From Arthrobacter sp. OY3WO11 (GTDB lineage: Bacteria > Actinomycetota > Actinomycetes > Actinomycetales > Micrococcaceae): 64,000 bases of DNA. The translations under genes and the position numbers were made by a program. The notes below the pieces were generated by a model. The model saw only the letters and a program-made list of their open reading frames with translations. It did not search any database and was not told the origin of the DNA. Shown piece after piece: positions 32,902 to 42,750 of the stretch (position 1 is the first letter of the stretch; each line of letters opens with the position of its first letter). The stretch covers positions 3,661,828-3,725,827 of the forward strand of contig NZ_LWLP01000001.1 of assembly GCF_001641125.1 (NCBI RefSeq). Direction: 5' to 3'.

Positions 32902-34335
32902 ATGACCCAAAGCCAGTCGAGGCCCCGCACCCCGGCCAACTGGCATCCCGCAGGGCAGGAGCGGGAAGGCCTCTGGATCCTTACGCGGCTGCGGGACTTC
33001 GTCGACGACATTGCGAACACCTCGCCTGCCCGGCTTGCCCTGACGGTGTTCGCCGCCGTCTGCCTTGTATTTACGCTGCTGTTGTCGCTGCCGGTCTCTT
33101 CCGCCGCCGGCACCGTTACCCCGGTCCACCAGGCGATGTTCACCGCCGTGTCCGCGGTGTGCGTCACCGGGCTCACAGTTGTTTCGACGGCGGTCCACTG
33201 GTCCTTCTTCGGCCAGCTGGTGATCCTGATAGGTATCTTCATCGGCGGCCTCGGCACCCTGACCCTGGCCTCGCTGCTGGCGCTGATGGTTGGCAAGAGA
33301 CTGGGCGTGCGCGGCAAAATCATTGCCGCCGAGTCCATGAACAACGCAGGGCGCCTGGGCGAGGTGGGCACCCTGCTGCGGATCGTTATCACCACGTCAG
33401 TAGTCATTGAAGGAATCCTCGCACTGGCCCTGATCCCCCGGTTCCTGACCTTGGGTGAACCGTTCTGGCAGGCTGTCTGGCACGGAATTTTCTATGCCAT
33501 CTCCTCCTTCAACAATGCAGGCTTCACTCCGCACTCGGACGGGATCGTGCCCTACGAAACGGACCTCTGGATCCTGGTTCCCCTGATGCTCGGCGTCTTC
33601 CTGGGCAGCCTGGGCTTTCCCGTGGTGATGGTCCTGCAGCAGAACGGGTTGAACTGGAAAAAGTGGAACCTGCACACCAAACTCACCATCCAGGTTTCCT
33701 TCATCCTCCTGGCGGCGGGCACCGTCCTGTGGGCTTTGATGGAGTGGGACAACCTGCGGACCATCGGAACCATGGATCTCGGCGACAAGGTCACCCACGC
33801 CCTGTTTGCGTCGGTCATGATGCGGTCCGGCGGCTTCAACCTGGTGGACCAGAACCAGATGGAATCCACCACCATGCTGCTGACCGATGCGTTGATGTTC
33901 GCCGGCGGAGGTTCCGCCTCCACCGCGGGCGGCATCAAGGTCACCACCATCGCCGTGATGTTCCTGGCAATTGTGGCCGAGGGCCGCGGCGACACCGACG
34001 TCAAGGCGTACGGCAGGACCATCCCCCAAGGCACCATGCGGGTGGCCATCTCGGTGATCGTTGCCGGAGCCACCTTGGTTTCGGTGTCCGCCTTCTTCCT
34101 GCTGCACGTCAGCGGCGCATCACTGGACCGGGTGCTGTTCGAAACGATCTCCGCGTTTGCCACCTGCGGCCTCAGCACAAACCTCAGCGCTGAAGTGCCG
34201 CCGTCGGGCGTTTACGTCCTCACGGCCCTGATGTTCGCCGGCCGCGTGGGAACCGTAACCCTCGCCGCTGCCCTGGCTCTTCGCCAGCGCAGCCAGCTCT
34301 ACCACTATCCCGAAGAGAGGCCCATCATTGGCTAG
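32902..34335 (+). CDS. TrkH/KtrB-type potassium transporter subunit
   Basis: A 477-residue membrane protein with the four repeated M1-P-M2 units of the Trk/Ktr/HKT family: selectivity loops around SAVCVTGLT, FYAISSFNNAGFT, SVMMRSGGFNL and SAFATCGLSTN, each with the conserved Gly. The first 45 residues are cytoplasmic and basic. Start is ATG 32902 after GAGGAAAA; the frame extends to 32791 but lacks a site. The next gene encodes the gating subunit, overlapping by 8 nt. Confidence 0.93.
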   Translation: MTQSQSRPRTPANWHPAGQEREGLWILTRLRDFVDDIANTSPARLALTVFAAVCLVFTLLLSLPVSSAAGTVTPVHQAMFTAVSAVCVTGLTVVSTAVHWSFFGQLVILIGIFIGGLGTLTLASLLALMVGKRLGVRGKIIAAESMNNAGRLGEVGTLLRIVITTSVVIEGILALALIPRFLTLGEPFWQAVWHGIFYAISSFNNAGFTPHSDGIVPYETDLWILVPLMLGVFLGSLGFPVVMVLQQNGLNWKKWNLHTKLTIQVSFILLAAGTVLWALMEWDNLRTIGTMDLGDKVTHALFASVMMRSGGFNLVDQNQMESTTMLLTDALMFAGGGSASTAGGIKVTTIAVMFLAIVAEGRGDTDVKAYGRTIPQGTMRVAISVIVAGATLVSVSAFFLLHVSGASLDRVLFETISAFATCGLSTNLSAEVPPSGVYVLTALMFAGRVGTVTLAAALALRQRSQLYHYPEERPIIG

Positions 34336-35014
34336 TTCACCCGACGCCCCGCGGCGTCCCGCCCACAACGCCCCCGTGCTGGTCATCGGGTTGGGACGCT
34401 TCGGCTCCTCTACGGCAGAACAGCTGGTCAAGCAGGGCCGTGAAGTCCTTGCCATCGAGCGGGACAGGACCCTGGTGCAGAAGTGGGCGCCGCTGCTCAC
34501 TCACGTGGTGGAGGCCGACGCCACCAACATCGACGCACTCCGCCAGCTGGGCGCCCAGGAGTTCAGCTCGGCCGTCGTGGGGGTGGGCACGTCCATCGAA
34601 TCCTCGGTGCTGATCACCGTCAACCTGGTGGACTTGGGCATCGAGCACCTCTGGGTGAAGGCCATTACGCCGTCCCACGGCAAGATCCTCACCCGCATCG
34701 GCGCCAACCACGTGATCTACCCGGAGGCCGACGCCGGTGTCCGGGCCGCCCACCTGGTCTCCGGCCGGATGCTGGACTTCATTGAGTTCGACGACGACTT
34801 CGCCATCGTGAAGATGTACCCCCCGCGCGAAACGGTGGGGTTCACGCTGGACGAGTCCAAGGTTCGGTCCAAATACGGCGTGACGATCGTCGGCGTGAAG
34901 TCCCCCGGCGAGGACTTTACCTACGCCCGCCCGGAGACCAAGGTGTCCTCCCGGGACATGCTGATCGTGTCCGGCCACGTGGACCTGCTGGAACGGTTCG
35001 CCGCCCGGCCGTAA
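34328..35014 (+). CDS. TrkA/KtrA-type potassium uptake regulatory subunit
   Basis: A 228-residue cytoplasmic protein with an RCK-N domain (VLVIGLGRFGSSTAEQL nucleotide loop; VVEADATNIDALRQLG) and an RCK-C domain (TLDESKVRSKYGVTIVGVK). It binds ATP/ADP or NAD(H) and gates the TrkH-type pore. It starts with TTG at 34328, inside the end of trkH, after a GAGAGG site, so the two subunits are coupled. Confidence 0.92.
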   Translation: MASSPDAPRRPAHNAPVLVIGLGRFGSSTAEQLVKQGREVLAIERDRTLVQKWAPLLTHVVEADATNIDALRQLGAQEFSSAVVGVGTSIESSVLITVNLVDLGIEHLWVKAITPSHGKILTRIGANHVIYPEADAGVRAAHLVSGRMLDFIEFDDDFAIVKMYPPRETVGFTLDESKVRSKYGVTIVGVKSPGEDFTYARPETKVSSRDMLIVSGHVDLLERFAARP

Positions 35015-35075
35015 TCCCCAACCGCCCCCTAACCTCGCAGGCTCGGCCAGGGAACCCTGCGGTCGTGGGCCCAGG

Positions 35076-35909
35076 CTAGCCGAGCTGCTTGGTGATCTCG
35101 GCTGCCCGCTCCGCGGCGGCGCGGGCGCCGGCAGCAATGATGGCGGGCAGGCCGCGCTCGTCGAATGTGGCGATGGCCCTCTCGGTGGTGCCGTTCGGGC
35201 TGGTTACCGCTTTGCGCAGCGCGGTGGGGTCGGCGCCGGGCTCGGCCAGCATAAAGCCGGCTCCGGCCACCGTTTCCCGGGCCAGGAGCAGCGACAGTTC
35301 CGGGTCCAGGCCAAGCTCCCGTCCTGCTGCGGCCATCGCTTCAGCCAGGTAGAAGACGTAGGCCGGTCCCGAGCCGCTGATAGCCGAGAGCGCGTCCACC
35401 TGTTCCTCGGGGACCTCCACCACCGTTCCCGCGCCGTGCAGGACGTCCTTGACCCTCTGGAGCTGCTCCGGGGTGCAGTTGGTGCCCGGCGAGACCGACA
35501 CCACGCCGCGGCCCAGCTTAGCCGGCGTATTGGGCATGGACCGGATGACCGGCTGACCTGCCGGCAGTGCCGCCTCAAGCTGGGCAATGGACACAGCCGC
35601 GGCCACACTGACCACCACCGTGGTGGGCGAAAGCGAGCTGCTGATTTCCCGTGCAAGTTCCGTGATGCCCACAGGCTTGACGCCAAGGATCACGACGCCG
35701 GATCCCTTGGTTGCCTGCTTGTTATTGTCCGGCTCCTCTTCCCCGGCGATCGCGGTCACCCCGTGGTGCCGTTCTGCCAGTTCGGCGGCGCGTTCTGCCC
35801 TCCGGACGGTTGCGACGACGTCCGCCGGATCCGTCCCGGCTTCCAGCAGGCCACTCAGAATTGCTTCGTTCATGGATCCACAGCCAAGGAATGCGATTCG
35901 GTTGCTCAT
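35076..35909 (-). CDS. proC: Pyrroline-5-carboxylate reductase
   Basis: A 277-residue enzyme of standard length for ProC, converting pyrroline-5-carboxylate to proline with NADPH. N-terminal AFLGCGSMNEAIL is the nucleotide loop; ILGVKPVGI, RSMPNTPAKLGRG and the C-terminal SGSGPAYVFYLAEAMAAAG and SPNGTTERAI motifs are characteristic. ATG 35909 follows GATGGAG; the frame extends upstream to 36014 without support. Confidence 0.93.
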   Translation of the reverse strand: MSNRIAFLGCGSMNEAILSGLLEAGTDPADVVATVRRAERAAELAERHHGVTAIAGEEEPDNNKQATKGSGVVILGVKPVGITELAREISSSLSPTTVVVSVAAAVSIAQLEAALPAGQPVIRSMPNTPAKLGRGVVSVSPGTNCTPEQLQRVKDVLHGAGTVVEVPEEQVDALSAISGSGPAYVFYLAEAMAAAGRELGLDPELSLLLARETVAGAGFMLAEPGADPTALRKAVTSPNGTTERAIATFDERGLPAIIAAGARAAAERAAEITKQLG

Positions 35910-36084
35910 GGCTCCATCATTACAGTTCGGCCCGGCCGGCGCAGAAAACCATGACCCGGGACGGACACGAAAATGGTGGGAACTCCCGGAAATCCATTCA
36001 CAGGTAGCTCCCATGTTGGGTGCAGGTGCCTCACAACTTGGCGCCCTAACGTAGTTATTACCTCATTGAGGGTGCGAGTGATGC

Positions 36085-36106
36085 GGCAGGGATGGGGATC
36101 CCTGCC
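36085..36106. other. Perfect GC-rich hairpin in the proC upstream gap
   Basis: GGCAGGGAT-GGGG-ATCCCTGCC is a 9-bp perfect stem with a 4-nt loop. It lies in the 274-bp gap between the end of the Ppx/GppA gene (36184) and proC (35909), both on the minus strand, so it may end the former. Apart from it, the gap shows no gene I can support. Confidence 0.5.
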
Positions 36107-36183
36107 AGGGTACCGGCGTTCGGCAACAGGTTTTCCCCCATTTTCCTGTTGCCGGCGCCGGTACTTCCGCTTTAAAGAGTTTT

Positions 36184-37173
36184 CTAGACTGCGGCTTCGA
36201 CAGCCTGCGGCGGTGCCAGGTGGGGTGACAGCTCCAGCGGTCCGGAAAACACCAGCTGGTCCAGCCGCCGGAGGATGAGGCCTTCCCGCAGCGCCCAGGG
36301 ACAGATCCTCAGCTTCTTGAATTTGAAGAGTTCCAGGGCGGCCTCCGCCACGAGCGCTCCGGCCAGCAGCTGGTGGGCGCGGGCTTCGGAGACGCCCGGC
36401 AGGTGCAACCGGTCCTCGACTTTCATGGCCGAGATGCGCTGCGCCCAAACCCCCAGGTCCGAAGCCTGCAGCTCGCGTTTGACGTAGGGGCCGGCCGCGC
36501 TGGGGGCAGCCCCGGCAATCCGCGCCAGGGAGCGGAAGGTCTTGGACGTTCCCGCCACCACGTTGGCGCGGCCCAGCCCGTCGAACTCCCGGACCGCAGG
36601 CTTGAGGGTGGCCCGGATGTATCGCCGCAGCTCCTTAACGCTTTTGGCCGACGGCGGATCTTCGGCCAGCCAGTCCCGGGTGAGCCGGCTGGCGCCCAGC
36701 GGTACGGAGGTGGCCATTTCCGGGAGCTCGTCCTGGCCGAAGGCCATCTCAAAGGAGCCGCCGCCGATGTCCAGGTTGAGGATGGGTCCGGCGCCCCAGC
36801 CGTGCCAGCGCCTGACGGCGAAGAAGGTCATGGATGCTTCTTCGCTGCCGGTGAGTTCCTGCAGGGTGACGGTGGTTTCGTGCTTGACGCGGGCCAGGAC
36901 CTCGGGGCCATTGGTTGCCTCGCGGATGGCTGACGTACAAAAGGCCAGGAGGTCCTCGGCCTTATGCCTGGCCGCAAATTCCCAGGCCTCAAGGACGAAC
37001 TCGGTGAGCTCGTGCTGGCCTGCGTCGTTGATACTGCCGTCCGGCTCCAGGTACTGGACCAGGGACAGCGGCCGTTTATGCGAGGCGAAGGGCACCGGGC
37101 GCGCGCCGGGGTGGGCATCCACCAGGAGGAGATGGACAGTATTGGACCCGATATCGAGGACGCCTAGACGCAT
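36184..37173 (-). CDS. Ppx/GppA family phosphatase
   Basis: A 329-residue exopolyphosphatase/pppGpp phosphatase-type protein, of the short actinobacterial form without the C-terminal HD domain. It has the ASKHA phosphate loops GVLDIGSNTVHLLLVD and LNLDIGGGSFEMAFG, and the catalytic acid region SAIREATNG. ATG 37173 is 7 nt after the SseB-like stop and has GAGGAA upstream, so the two are one operon. Polyphosphate versus pppGpp specificity cannot be read here. Confidence 0.88.
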   Translation of the reverse strand: MRLGVLDIGSNTVHLLLVDAHPGARPVPFASHKRPLSLVQYLEPDGSINDAGQHELTEFVLEAWEFAARHKAEDLLAFCTSAIREATNGPEVLARVKHETTVTLQELTGSEEASMTFFAVRRWHGWGAGPILNLDIGGGSFEMAFGQDELPEMATSVPLGASRLTRDWLAEDPPSAKSVKELRRYIRATLKPAVREFDGLGRANVVAGTSKTFRSLARIAGAAPSAAGPYVKRELQASDLGVWAQRISAMKVEDRLHLPGVSEARAHQLLAGALVAEAALELFKFKKLRICPWALREGLILRRLDQLVFSGPLELSPHLAPPQAVEAAV

Positions 37174-37180
37174 GGTGCCA

Positions 37181-37600
37181 TTATTCCTCGTCAGCCCGCT
37201 TGAAGTCGCGCTTGATGTTGGCCACGCCTTCGGGGTTAATCTCAAAACCGTAGGCTGCCCCCGGGTTGATGACCATTCCCAGCTCGTCGCCAATGTTGGC
37301 AATGATGGCCGCACCCTGGGTTCCCAGCACGTTGGGCGCAGCTTCGAGGTACTGCTGGTCCACGCGGCTGGGGTGCGAGAAGACGGCCAGGACGGGGTCG
37401 CCGTCGGCGTTGCCCAGGACCAGGGGCTCCACCTGCGAGTCCTCGCCCTCAATGCCGTCCGAACTGATGATGTAGACCTCGCTGTTCAGGAAGGACAGGA
37501 TGACATCTACCGGGCTGGCGTCAGGCTGCCCGCCCTTGGCGAGCTTTTCCTCGAGGTCGTTGAGAGGCTGGAGATCCGTATGCGCAGGCTGTTCAGTCAT
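37181..37600 (-). CDS. SseB-family small protein
   Basis: A 139-residue protein matching the SseB N-terminal domain: LEEKLAKGGQPDAS, VLAVFSHPSRVD and a C-terminal INPGAAYGFEINPEGV. The family occurs widely in actinobacteria as a stand-alone protein of unknown function. It lies 50 nt upstream of topA's end and directly upstream of the Ppx/GppA gene. Confidence 0.75.
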   Translation of the reverse strand: MTEQPAHTDLQPLNDLEEKLAKGGQPDASPVDVILSFLNSEVYIISSDGIEGEDSQVEPLVLGNADGDPVLAVFSHPSRVDQQYLEAAPNVLGTQGAAIIANIGDELGMVINPGAAYGFEINPEGVANIKRDFKRADEE

Positions 37601-37650
37601 CCCCCTACCCGATCACGATCCAGTGCCCCATGCAAACCCCGTAGCCACCG

Positions 37651-40377
37651 CTACTTCTTGGCTGTGGCCTTCTTCTTGGCCGGAGCCTTGCGGGTGGCCG
37701 TACGCTTCACCGGGCCCTTGGCGCGCTTCTCCGCCAGCAGTTCCACGGCCTGTTCGCGGGTCAGCTCCTCCAGGGAGGTTGCGCGCGGAACGGTGATGTT
37801 GGTGATCCCGTCCGTGATGTAGGGGCCGAAGCGGCCTTCCTTCACCACGATGTTCTTCTCCGACACCGGGTCCGGGCCGAACTCCGCCAGCGGCGGGACG
37901 GCGGCCCGGGCGCCGCGCTGCTTCGGCTGGGAGTAGACCTCCAGCGCCTGGTCCAGGGTGATGGTGAAGATCTCTTCCTCGGAGCCGATGGACCGGGAGT
38001 CGGTCCCCTTCTTGAGGTAGGGACCAAACCGGCCATTCTGCACCGTGATGAGGTTCCCTTCGGCGTCCTCGCCCAGGGCGCGGGGCAGGCTCATGAGCTG
38101 CAGCGCCTCGTCGAGGGTGACGGACTCCACGGTCATGGACTTGAACAGCGAGCCGGTGCGGGGCTTGGCCTTGACCGGCTTCTTCGGCGGCTTGGGCTTG
38201 CCGTTCTTGTAGTACTCCACGGGCTGGGCGGCGATCTGTTCCTCGGTCATCTCCGGGATGACCTCGGTGACGTAGGCGCCGTAGCGGCCGTTCTTGGCAA
38301 CCACCGTGTGCCCGGTGTGCGGATCGGTGCCCAGCACGCGTTCCTCCGGGGCAGCGGTCTCCATCAGTTCAATGGCCTTGGCAGCGGTCAACTCGTCCGG
38401 AGCCAGGTCCTCGGGCACGTTGGCGCGGGGCGACTCCACGATCTCCCCCGTCTTCGGGTCAACAGTGGCGGCCGAGCTTTCCAGGTACGGGCCGAACTTG
38501 CCAACCCGCAGCGTGATCTCATCAGTGATGGGGATGGAGTTTATTTCGCGGGCGTCGATCTCGCCCAGGTTGTTCACGATGCTCAGCAGGCCCGGGTCCG
38601 AGTCTTCGCCGAAGTAGAAGTGCCGGAGCCAGGAGGCACCCACGGCCTGGCCGTTGGCGATCTTGTCCAGGTCCCCTTCCATGTCCGCGGTGAACTCGTA
38701 GTCAACGTAGTCGCTGAAGTGCTGCTCCAGCAGGCGGATCACCGAGAAGGCGATCCAGCTGGGGACCAGGGCGGAACCCTGTTTCCGGACGTAGCCGCGG
38801 TCCTGGATGGTGGAGATGGTGGAGGCATACGTGGAGGGGCGTCCGATGCCTTTCTTCTCCAGCTCGGCCGTGAGCGATGCTTCGGTGTAGCGCGGCGGCG
38901 GCGAGGTTTCGTGGCCCACTGCCAGGATCTCGGATGCCTTGAGGGCATCGCCCTTTGCCACGTTGGGCAGCCGGCGGGCGTCGTCGGAATCGTCGTCCCC
39001 GCGGGTCTCGTCCTTGCCTTCCTCGTAGGCGGCGAGGAAGCCGGGGAACGTGATCACGGTGCCGGACGCCGAGAACTCGGCATCCCGGCCGTCCGCAGCG
39101 ACCGCACCCAGCCGGATGGTCGCCGTCGAGCCCTTCGCGTCGGCCATCTGGGACGCGACGGTGCGCTTCCAGATGAGCTCGTACAGGCGGAATTCGTCGC
39201 CCGAGAGCTGCTTGGCCACCTGGGCCGGGGTGCGGAACGAGTCACCGGCGGGGCGGATGGCCTCGTGCGCTTCCTGCGCGTTGGCTGCCTTGCCGGTATA
39301 CACGCGCGGGGACTGGGGAATGTACTCCGGGCCGTACAGCTCTGATGCCTGGCGCCGCGCGGCGGTGAGGGCTTCGTCGCTCAGTGCGGAGGAGTCCGTA
39401 CGCATATAGGTGATGTAGCCGTTTTCGTACAACCGCTGGGCCACCTGCATGGTGCTCTTGGAGGAGAAGCGCAGCTTGCGGCCAGCCTCCTGCTGCAGGG
39501 TGGACGTGGTGAAGGGCGCAGCCGGGCGCCGGGTGTATGGCTTGGTGTCCACGGACCGGACAGTGAACGAAGCGTCCTGCAGCCCAGCCGCCAGGGACGT
39601 GGCCAGCTCCTCGTTCAGGTGGGCGACGTTCTTCGACGTCAGGACGCCGTCGTCGTTGAAGTCCCGGCCGCTGGCCACCTTGGCACCGTCAACGGCGGCG
39701 AGCTTCGCCTTGAAGGAACCGGCGTCAGCGCCGAACTGGCCGGTGAGGTCCCAGTAGGAGGCGGCCTTGAAGGCCATGCGTTCGCGTTCGCGGTCCACCA
39801 CCATGCGGGTGACCACGGACTGCACGCGGCCGGCGGACAGGCCGCGTGCCACCTTGCGCCACAGCACCGGGGAGATTTCGTAGCCGTACAGGCGGTCCAG
39901 GACGCGGCGGGTTTCCTGGGCGTCCACCAGCGCGGTGTCCACGTCGCGCAGGTTGCCCATGGCGCGCTGGATGGCTTCCTTGGTGATTTCACCGAACGTC
40001 ATCCGGTACACCGGGACCTTGGGCTTGAGCACTTCCAGCAGGTGCCACGCGATGGCCTCGCCCTCGCGGTCCCCATCGGTTGCGAGATAGAGTTCGTCAG
40101 CGTCCTTGAGCGCAGCCTTGAGCTCAGTCACCTTTTTCTTCTTGTCCGCAGACACCACGTAGTAGGGCTTGAAGTCGTGATCAATGTCGACGGCGAACTT
40201 GCCCACCGACGTTTTCTTCAGCTCCGCGGGGAGTTCGGACGGCTGCGGCAGGTCGCGGATGTGACCGATGGAGGCCTCTACGATGAAGCCCTCGCCGAGG
40301 TACTTGGCGATGGTCTTGCTCTTGGCCGGAGACTCCACAATCACGAGTTTCTTGCCGGTTTTGGCCTTGCTTGGCAC
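37651..40377 (-). CDS. topA: DNA topoisomerase I
   Basis: A 908-residue type IA topoisomerase. The TOPRIM domain begins LVIVESPAKSKTIAKYLG and continues to ATDGDREGEAIAWHL with its acidic metal ligands. The catalytic Tyr is Y324 in GYITYMRTDS. The C-terminal third has repeated GRFGPYLK/GRYGAYVT domains, as in mycobacterial TopA, without zinc-finger cysteines, and ends in a lysine/alanine tail (KKKATAKK) that aids processivity in actinobacteria. GTG 40377 follows TAGGAGC; the frame to 40419 is rejected. Relaxes negative supercoils. Confidence 0.96.
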   Translation of the reverse strand: MPSKAKTGKKLVIVESPAKSKTIAKYLGEGFIVEASIGHIRDLPQPSELPAELKKTSVGKFAVDIDHDFKPYYVVSADKKKKVTELKAALKDADELYLATDGDREGEAIAWHLLEVLKPKVPVYRMTFGEITKEAIQRAMGNLRDVDTALVDAQETRRVLDRLYGYEISPVLWRKVARGLSAGRVQSVVTRMVVDRERERMAFKAASYWDLTGQFGADAGSFKAKLAAVDGAKVASGRDFNDDGVLTSKNVAHLNEELATSLAAGLQDASFTVRSVDTKPYTRRPAAPFTTSTLQQEAGRKLRFSSKSTMQVAQRLYENGYITYMRTDSSALSDEALTAARRQASELYGPEYIPQSPRVYTGKAANAQEAHEAIRPAGDSFRTPAQVAKQLSGDEFRLYELIWKRTVASQMADAKGSTATIRLGAVAADGRDAEFSASGTVITFPGFLAAYEEGKDETRGDDDSDDARRLPNVAKGDALKASEILAVGHETSPPPRYTEASLTAELEKKGIGRPSTYASTISTIQDRGYVRKQGSALVPSWIAFSVIRLLEQHFSDYVDYEFTADMEGDLDKIANGQAVGASWLRHFYFGEDSDPGLLSIVNNLGEIDAREINSIPITDEITLRVGKFGPYLESSAATVDPKTGEIVESPRANVPEDLAPDELTAAKAIELMETAAPEERVLGTDPHTGHTVVAKNGRYGAYVTEVIPEMTEEQIAAQPVEYYKNGKPKPPKKPVKAKPRTGSLFKSMTVESVTLDEALQLMSLPRALGEDAEGNLITVQNGRFGPYLKKGTDSRSIGSEEEIFTITLDQALEVYSQPKQRGARAAVPPLAEFGPDPVSEKNIVVKEGRFGPYITDGITNITVPRATSLEELTREQAVELLAEKRAKGPVKRTATRKAPAKKKATAKK

Positions 40378-40513
40378 GGTGCTCCTACAGAAAAAGGTTG
40401 CTCGGGCAGATGCGCCCATACTGGCCTAGTTCACCATATTTTGCAGAAATGTGCGCATCCATGTGGAAAAGAAGGGGGTTCTGCCGGGCGCCGTCGGCGC
40501 CTTGCTCCTTGCC

Positions 40514-42163
40514 TTATCCGGCGGCGGGGATCAGGAAGCCGTCCCGCACCAGATTGGCCACGTCGGTGAGCAGCCCGCCCCGGAAAGAACCGGCGTCGAA
40601 CCCGTCCTCGTCCACCATCCCGCCGCCGAGCAGCGCCTCCAAAGCACCGGCAATCTGCCCGGCCGTCAGGTCGCCGTCGCAGGCCGACACGAAGCCTGCC
40701 AGCTCGGTGCTCAGGAGGTTTGTCCGGCGCAGGCCCGCGCCCTGCCGGAGGAGGATCACCCCCGGGTGCTCCGCGCCCGGCCTCTGGTGGCGCTCCTCCG
40801 TGACGTCCTCCGCCACCAGCAGGTGCGCGTCCTCCAGGCTGTGCGCAGCCAGCCAGTCGATGCGTTCGACGGCGGCGCCCAGGTGGGGGCCGATGGGCTG
40901 CTCGATGGGGTAGGTGATTTCCTCGAACCGGCTGAACGTGCCCTGCCCGGGTGCCGGCGGCCGCCGGAGCCAGACCATGCCGAAACCGATGCCCTCCACC
41001 TTCCTGGATTCGAAGTCAGCCAGATAGGCCGCGTAAGCGTCGCGGTAGTGCTGCCGGTCCCGGCCCTCGGAGGCATCCTGCAGCCAGGTTTCCGCGTACT
41101 GCTCCGGCCCTACCTGCTCGCGCTGGATGAACCAGGCGTCCGTGCCCGGCCGGACCCACGCCCGCGGCCGCTCCTGCCATTCGGTCCCGGCCGCCACTTC
41201 CCAGTTTCCCAGCATCTGTGCGGTGCCGCCGGGCGCTAGGACCCCGGGCAGGGCGGCAACCAGCGAGGCAACAATCTCATCGCCCGGAAGGCCGCCGTCG
41301 CGGTAGGTGAACTGGTCCGCGGCGTCCTCGCCAGCGCTCCGCGGCGTGATCACGAACGGCGGATTGGACACCACCAGCCCGAATTCCTCCCCTGCCACGG
41401 GGTCCAGGAGTGAGCCGAGGCGCAGGCTCACCCTGTCCTCCAGCCGGGCCGGGTCAACAGACAGTGCCCCGGCGTTCAGCAGGATGTTGAAGCGCGTGAA
41501 GGCCAGGGCGCGATCCGAGATGTCCGTTGCCGTGACGTGCTCGCAGTGGTGGAGCAGGTGGAAGGTCTGGATGCCGCATCCCGTGCCGAGGTCCAGGGCG
41601 CGTTCCGTATGGCGGCGGACGGTGGTCTGCACCAGGGTGGTGGACGCCTGCCCGATGCCGAGCACGTGGTCGTGCCGCAGCACGCCTGCCTGCTGGTGTG
41701 CGGCCAGGTCACTGGCCACCCACAGTTCCGCACCCCCGCTGCCGTCCTCATTAGGTTCCCACCCGTAGGGCCGCAAATCCGCTTTCGCCGACAAAAGCCC
41801 TGAGCCAGGAACGGGCTCCACCAGTCCAAGCGTGAGGAGGCCGTCGGCACGGGTGCCCGGAAGGGCGGCGTCGAGCGTTTCCTTCTCCTGCGGCTCAGCA
41901 AGGAGCCAGAGGCGGACGACGGCGGCGAGCGCCGCGTTCCCTTCGTCCTGCCGTACCGCCCGGTCCACTGCCAGCAGGGCCGGAATGACCTGGTCCCGGT
42001 TCAGGGCCGCGGAGGCGGCGGCGCCCAGGAGGCTGGCGACGCCGTCGGGCGTGTAATCCAGGCGCCTCAGGTCAGCGGCGAGGGCCGTGAGCAGCTCCGG
42101 GAGGTCGCTGCGGGGTGCGTCCGGGGTGTTGCCGGCGATGAACTCGTATGGGGATTTAGGCAC
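40514..42163 (-). CDS. N6-type SAM-dependent methyltransferase, large actinobacterial form
   Basis: A 549-residue protein. Residues 1-165 form an alpha-helical N-terminal domain; the Rossmann methyltransferase core follows: ALDLGTGCGIQTFHL (SAM loop), VTATDIS, and the NPPF motif (VVSNPPFVI) of enzymes that methylate amide or exocyclic amino groups, as in PrmC and RsmC. A C-terminal 180-residue region of unknown role follows. Substrate could be a release factor, ribosomal RNA or another amine. GTG 42163 with a weak site. It lies upstream of topA on the same strand (136 nt gap). Confidence 0.82.
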   Translation of the reverse strand: MPKSPYEFIAGNTPDAPRSDLPELLTALAADLRRLDYTPDGVASLLGAAASAALNRDQVIPALLAVDRAVRQDEGNAALAAVVRLWLLAEPQEKETLDAALPGTRADGLLTLGLVEPVPGSGLLSAKADLRPYGWEPNEDGSGGAELWVASDLAAHQQAGVLRHDHVLGIGQASTTLVQTTVRRHTERALDLGTGCGIQTFHLLHHCEHVTATDISDRALAFTRFNILLNAGALSVDPARLEDRVSLRLGSLLDPVAGEEFGLVVSNPPFVITPRSAGEDAADQFTYRDGGLPGDEIVASLVAALPGVLAPGGTAQMLGNWEVAAGTEWQERPRAWVRPGTDAWFIQREQVGPEQYAETWLQDASEGRDRQHYRDAYAAYLADFESRKVEGIGFGMVWLRRPPAPGQGTFSRFEEITYPIEQPIGPHLGAAVERIDWLAAHSLEDAHLLVAEDVTEERHQRPGAEHPGVILLRQGAGLRRTNLLSTELAGFVSACDGDLTAGQIAGALEALLGGGMVDEDGFDAGSFRGGLLTDVANLVRDGFLIPAAG

Positions 42164-42226
42164 TGCCTAAGTTTAGTCCGGCGGGCGCCGGAGCCCGGGG
42201 CAGCCGGCACCGGGTAGCGTGGAGGC

Positions 42227-42700
42227 ATGCCTTCGCGTTCTTCCGTCCTTCCGCGCGCCCGGCTCCGGCCTGTGCGGCGCGCCTGCCTGCTGCCGTGGTC
42301 CGCCGCAATCGCGGGTGCGGCCGTTGCCTTGGCCGGGTGCTCCCCCGTTGTTTCCATCGAGAACGCGGACGTCCCGCAATGGCAGGCCACCGCACTGCCC
42401 ACCGCGCCGGGAGCGGTCCTTGAGGATGCCGGCAAAATCCTCAACCGGGACCGCATCATCAGGGAAGCCGCTGACGTCCCGGCGGGCCGCTACATCCTCA
42501 CCGCCACGTGTGAGGGCGGCGGGAAAGCCTTCTTCGCCATATCGCTGGACGGGAAGATGCTGGCGGACGCCGGAGCAGCCTGCAACGGCAGCCGGGAAAC
42601 CACAAAAATTACCCTGCCGGACGCCGGCCCACTGGAGATCAGCACGTACAGCGTGGACGCACCCCTGATTTACGCCTACCGGCTGGTGCCCGCGGAATAA
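42227..42700 (+). CDS. Small lipoprotein, paralogue of its neighbour
   Basis: A 157-residue predicted lipoprotein: basic leader PRARLRPVRR, hydrophobic run, lipobox LAGC near residue 38. The mature part has one further Cys pair (ATCEG, AACNG) and ends in IYAYRLVPAE. No family recognised. The next gene has the same layout and the ending NYAYRLRLL, so they are likely ancient duplicates. GGAGG lies only 1 nt before the ATG, so the start may be imprecise. Confidence 0.75.
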   Translation: MPSRSSVLPRARLRPVRRACLLPWSAAIAGAAVALAGCSPVVSIENADVPQWQATALPTAPGAVLEDAGKILNRDRIIREAADVPAGRYILTATCEGGGKAFFAISLDGKMLADAGAACNGSRETTKITLPDAGPLEISTYSVDAPLIYAYRLVPAE

Positions 42701-42750
42701 CCGCCCTCCGTGCTCTGGCCCGCCGTCGCCGGCGGGCATACAGTCTGACT

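Noticed and set aside
35015..35075. CAGGG-AA-CCCTG palindrome between trkA and proC
   Set aside because: A 5-bp stem with no extension is too weak to call a terminator, though the genes are convergent.
36058..36141. 27-residue minus-strand ORF upstream of proC
   Set aside because: An AGGA sequence lies only 3 nt before the ATG and the peptide resembles no family. It may be chance; the small ribosomal bTHX-like gene often found near proC was sought and not found.
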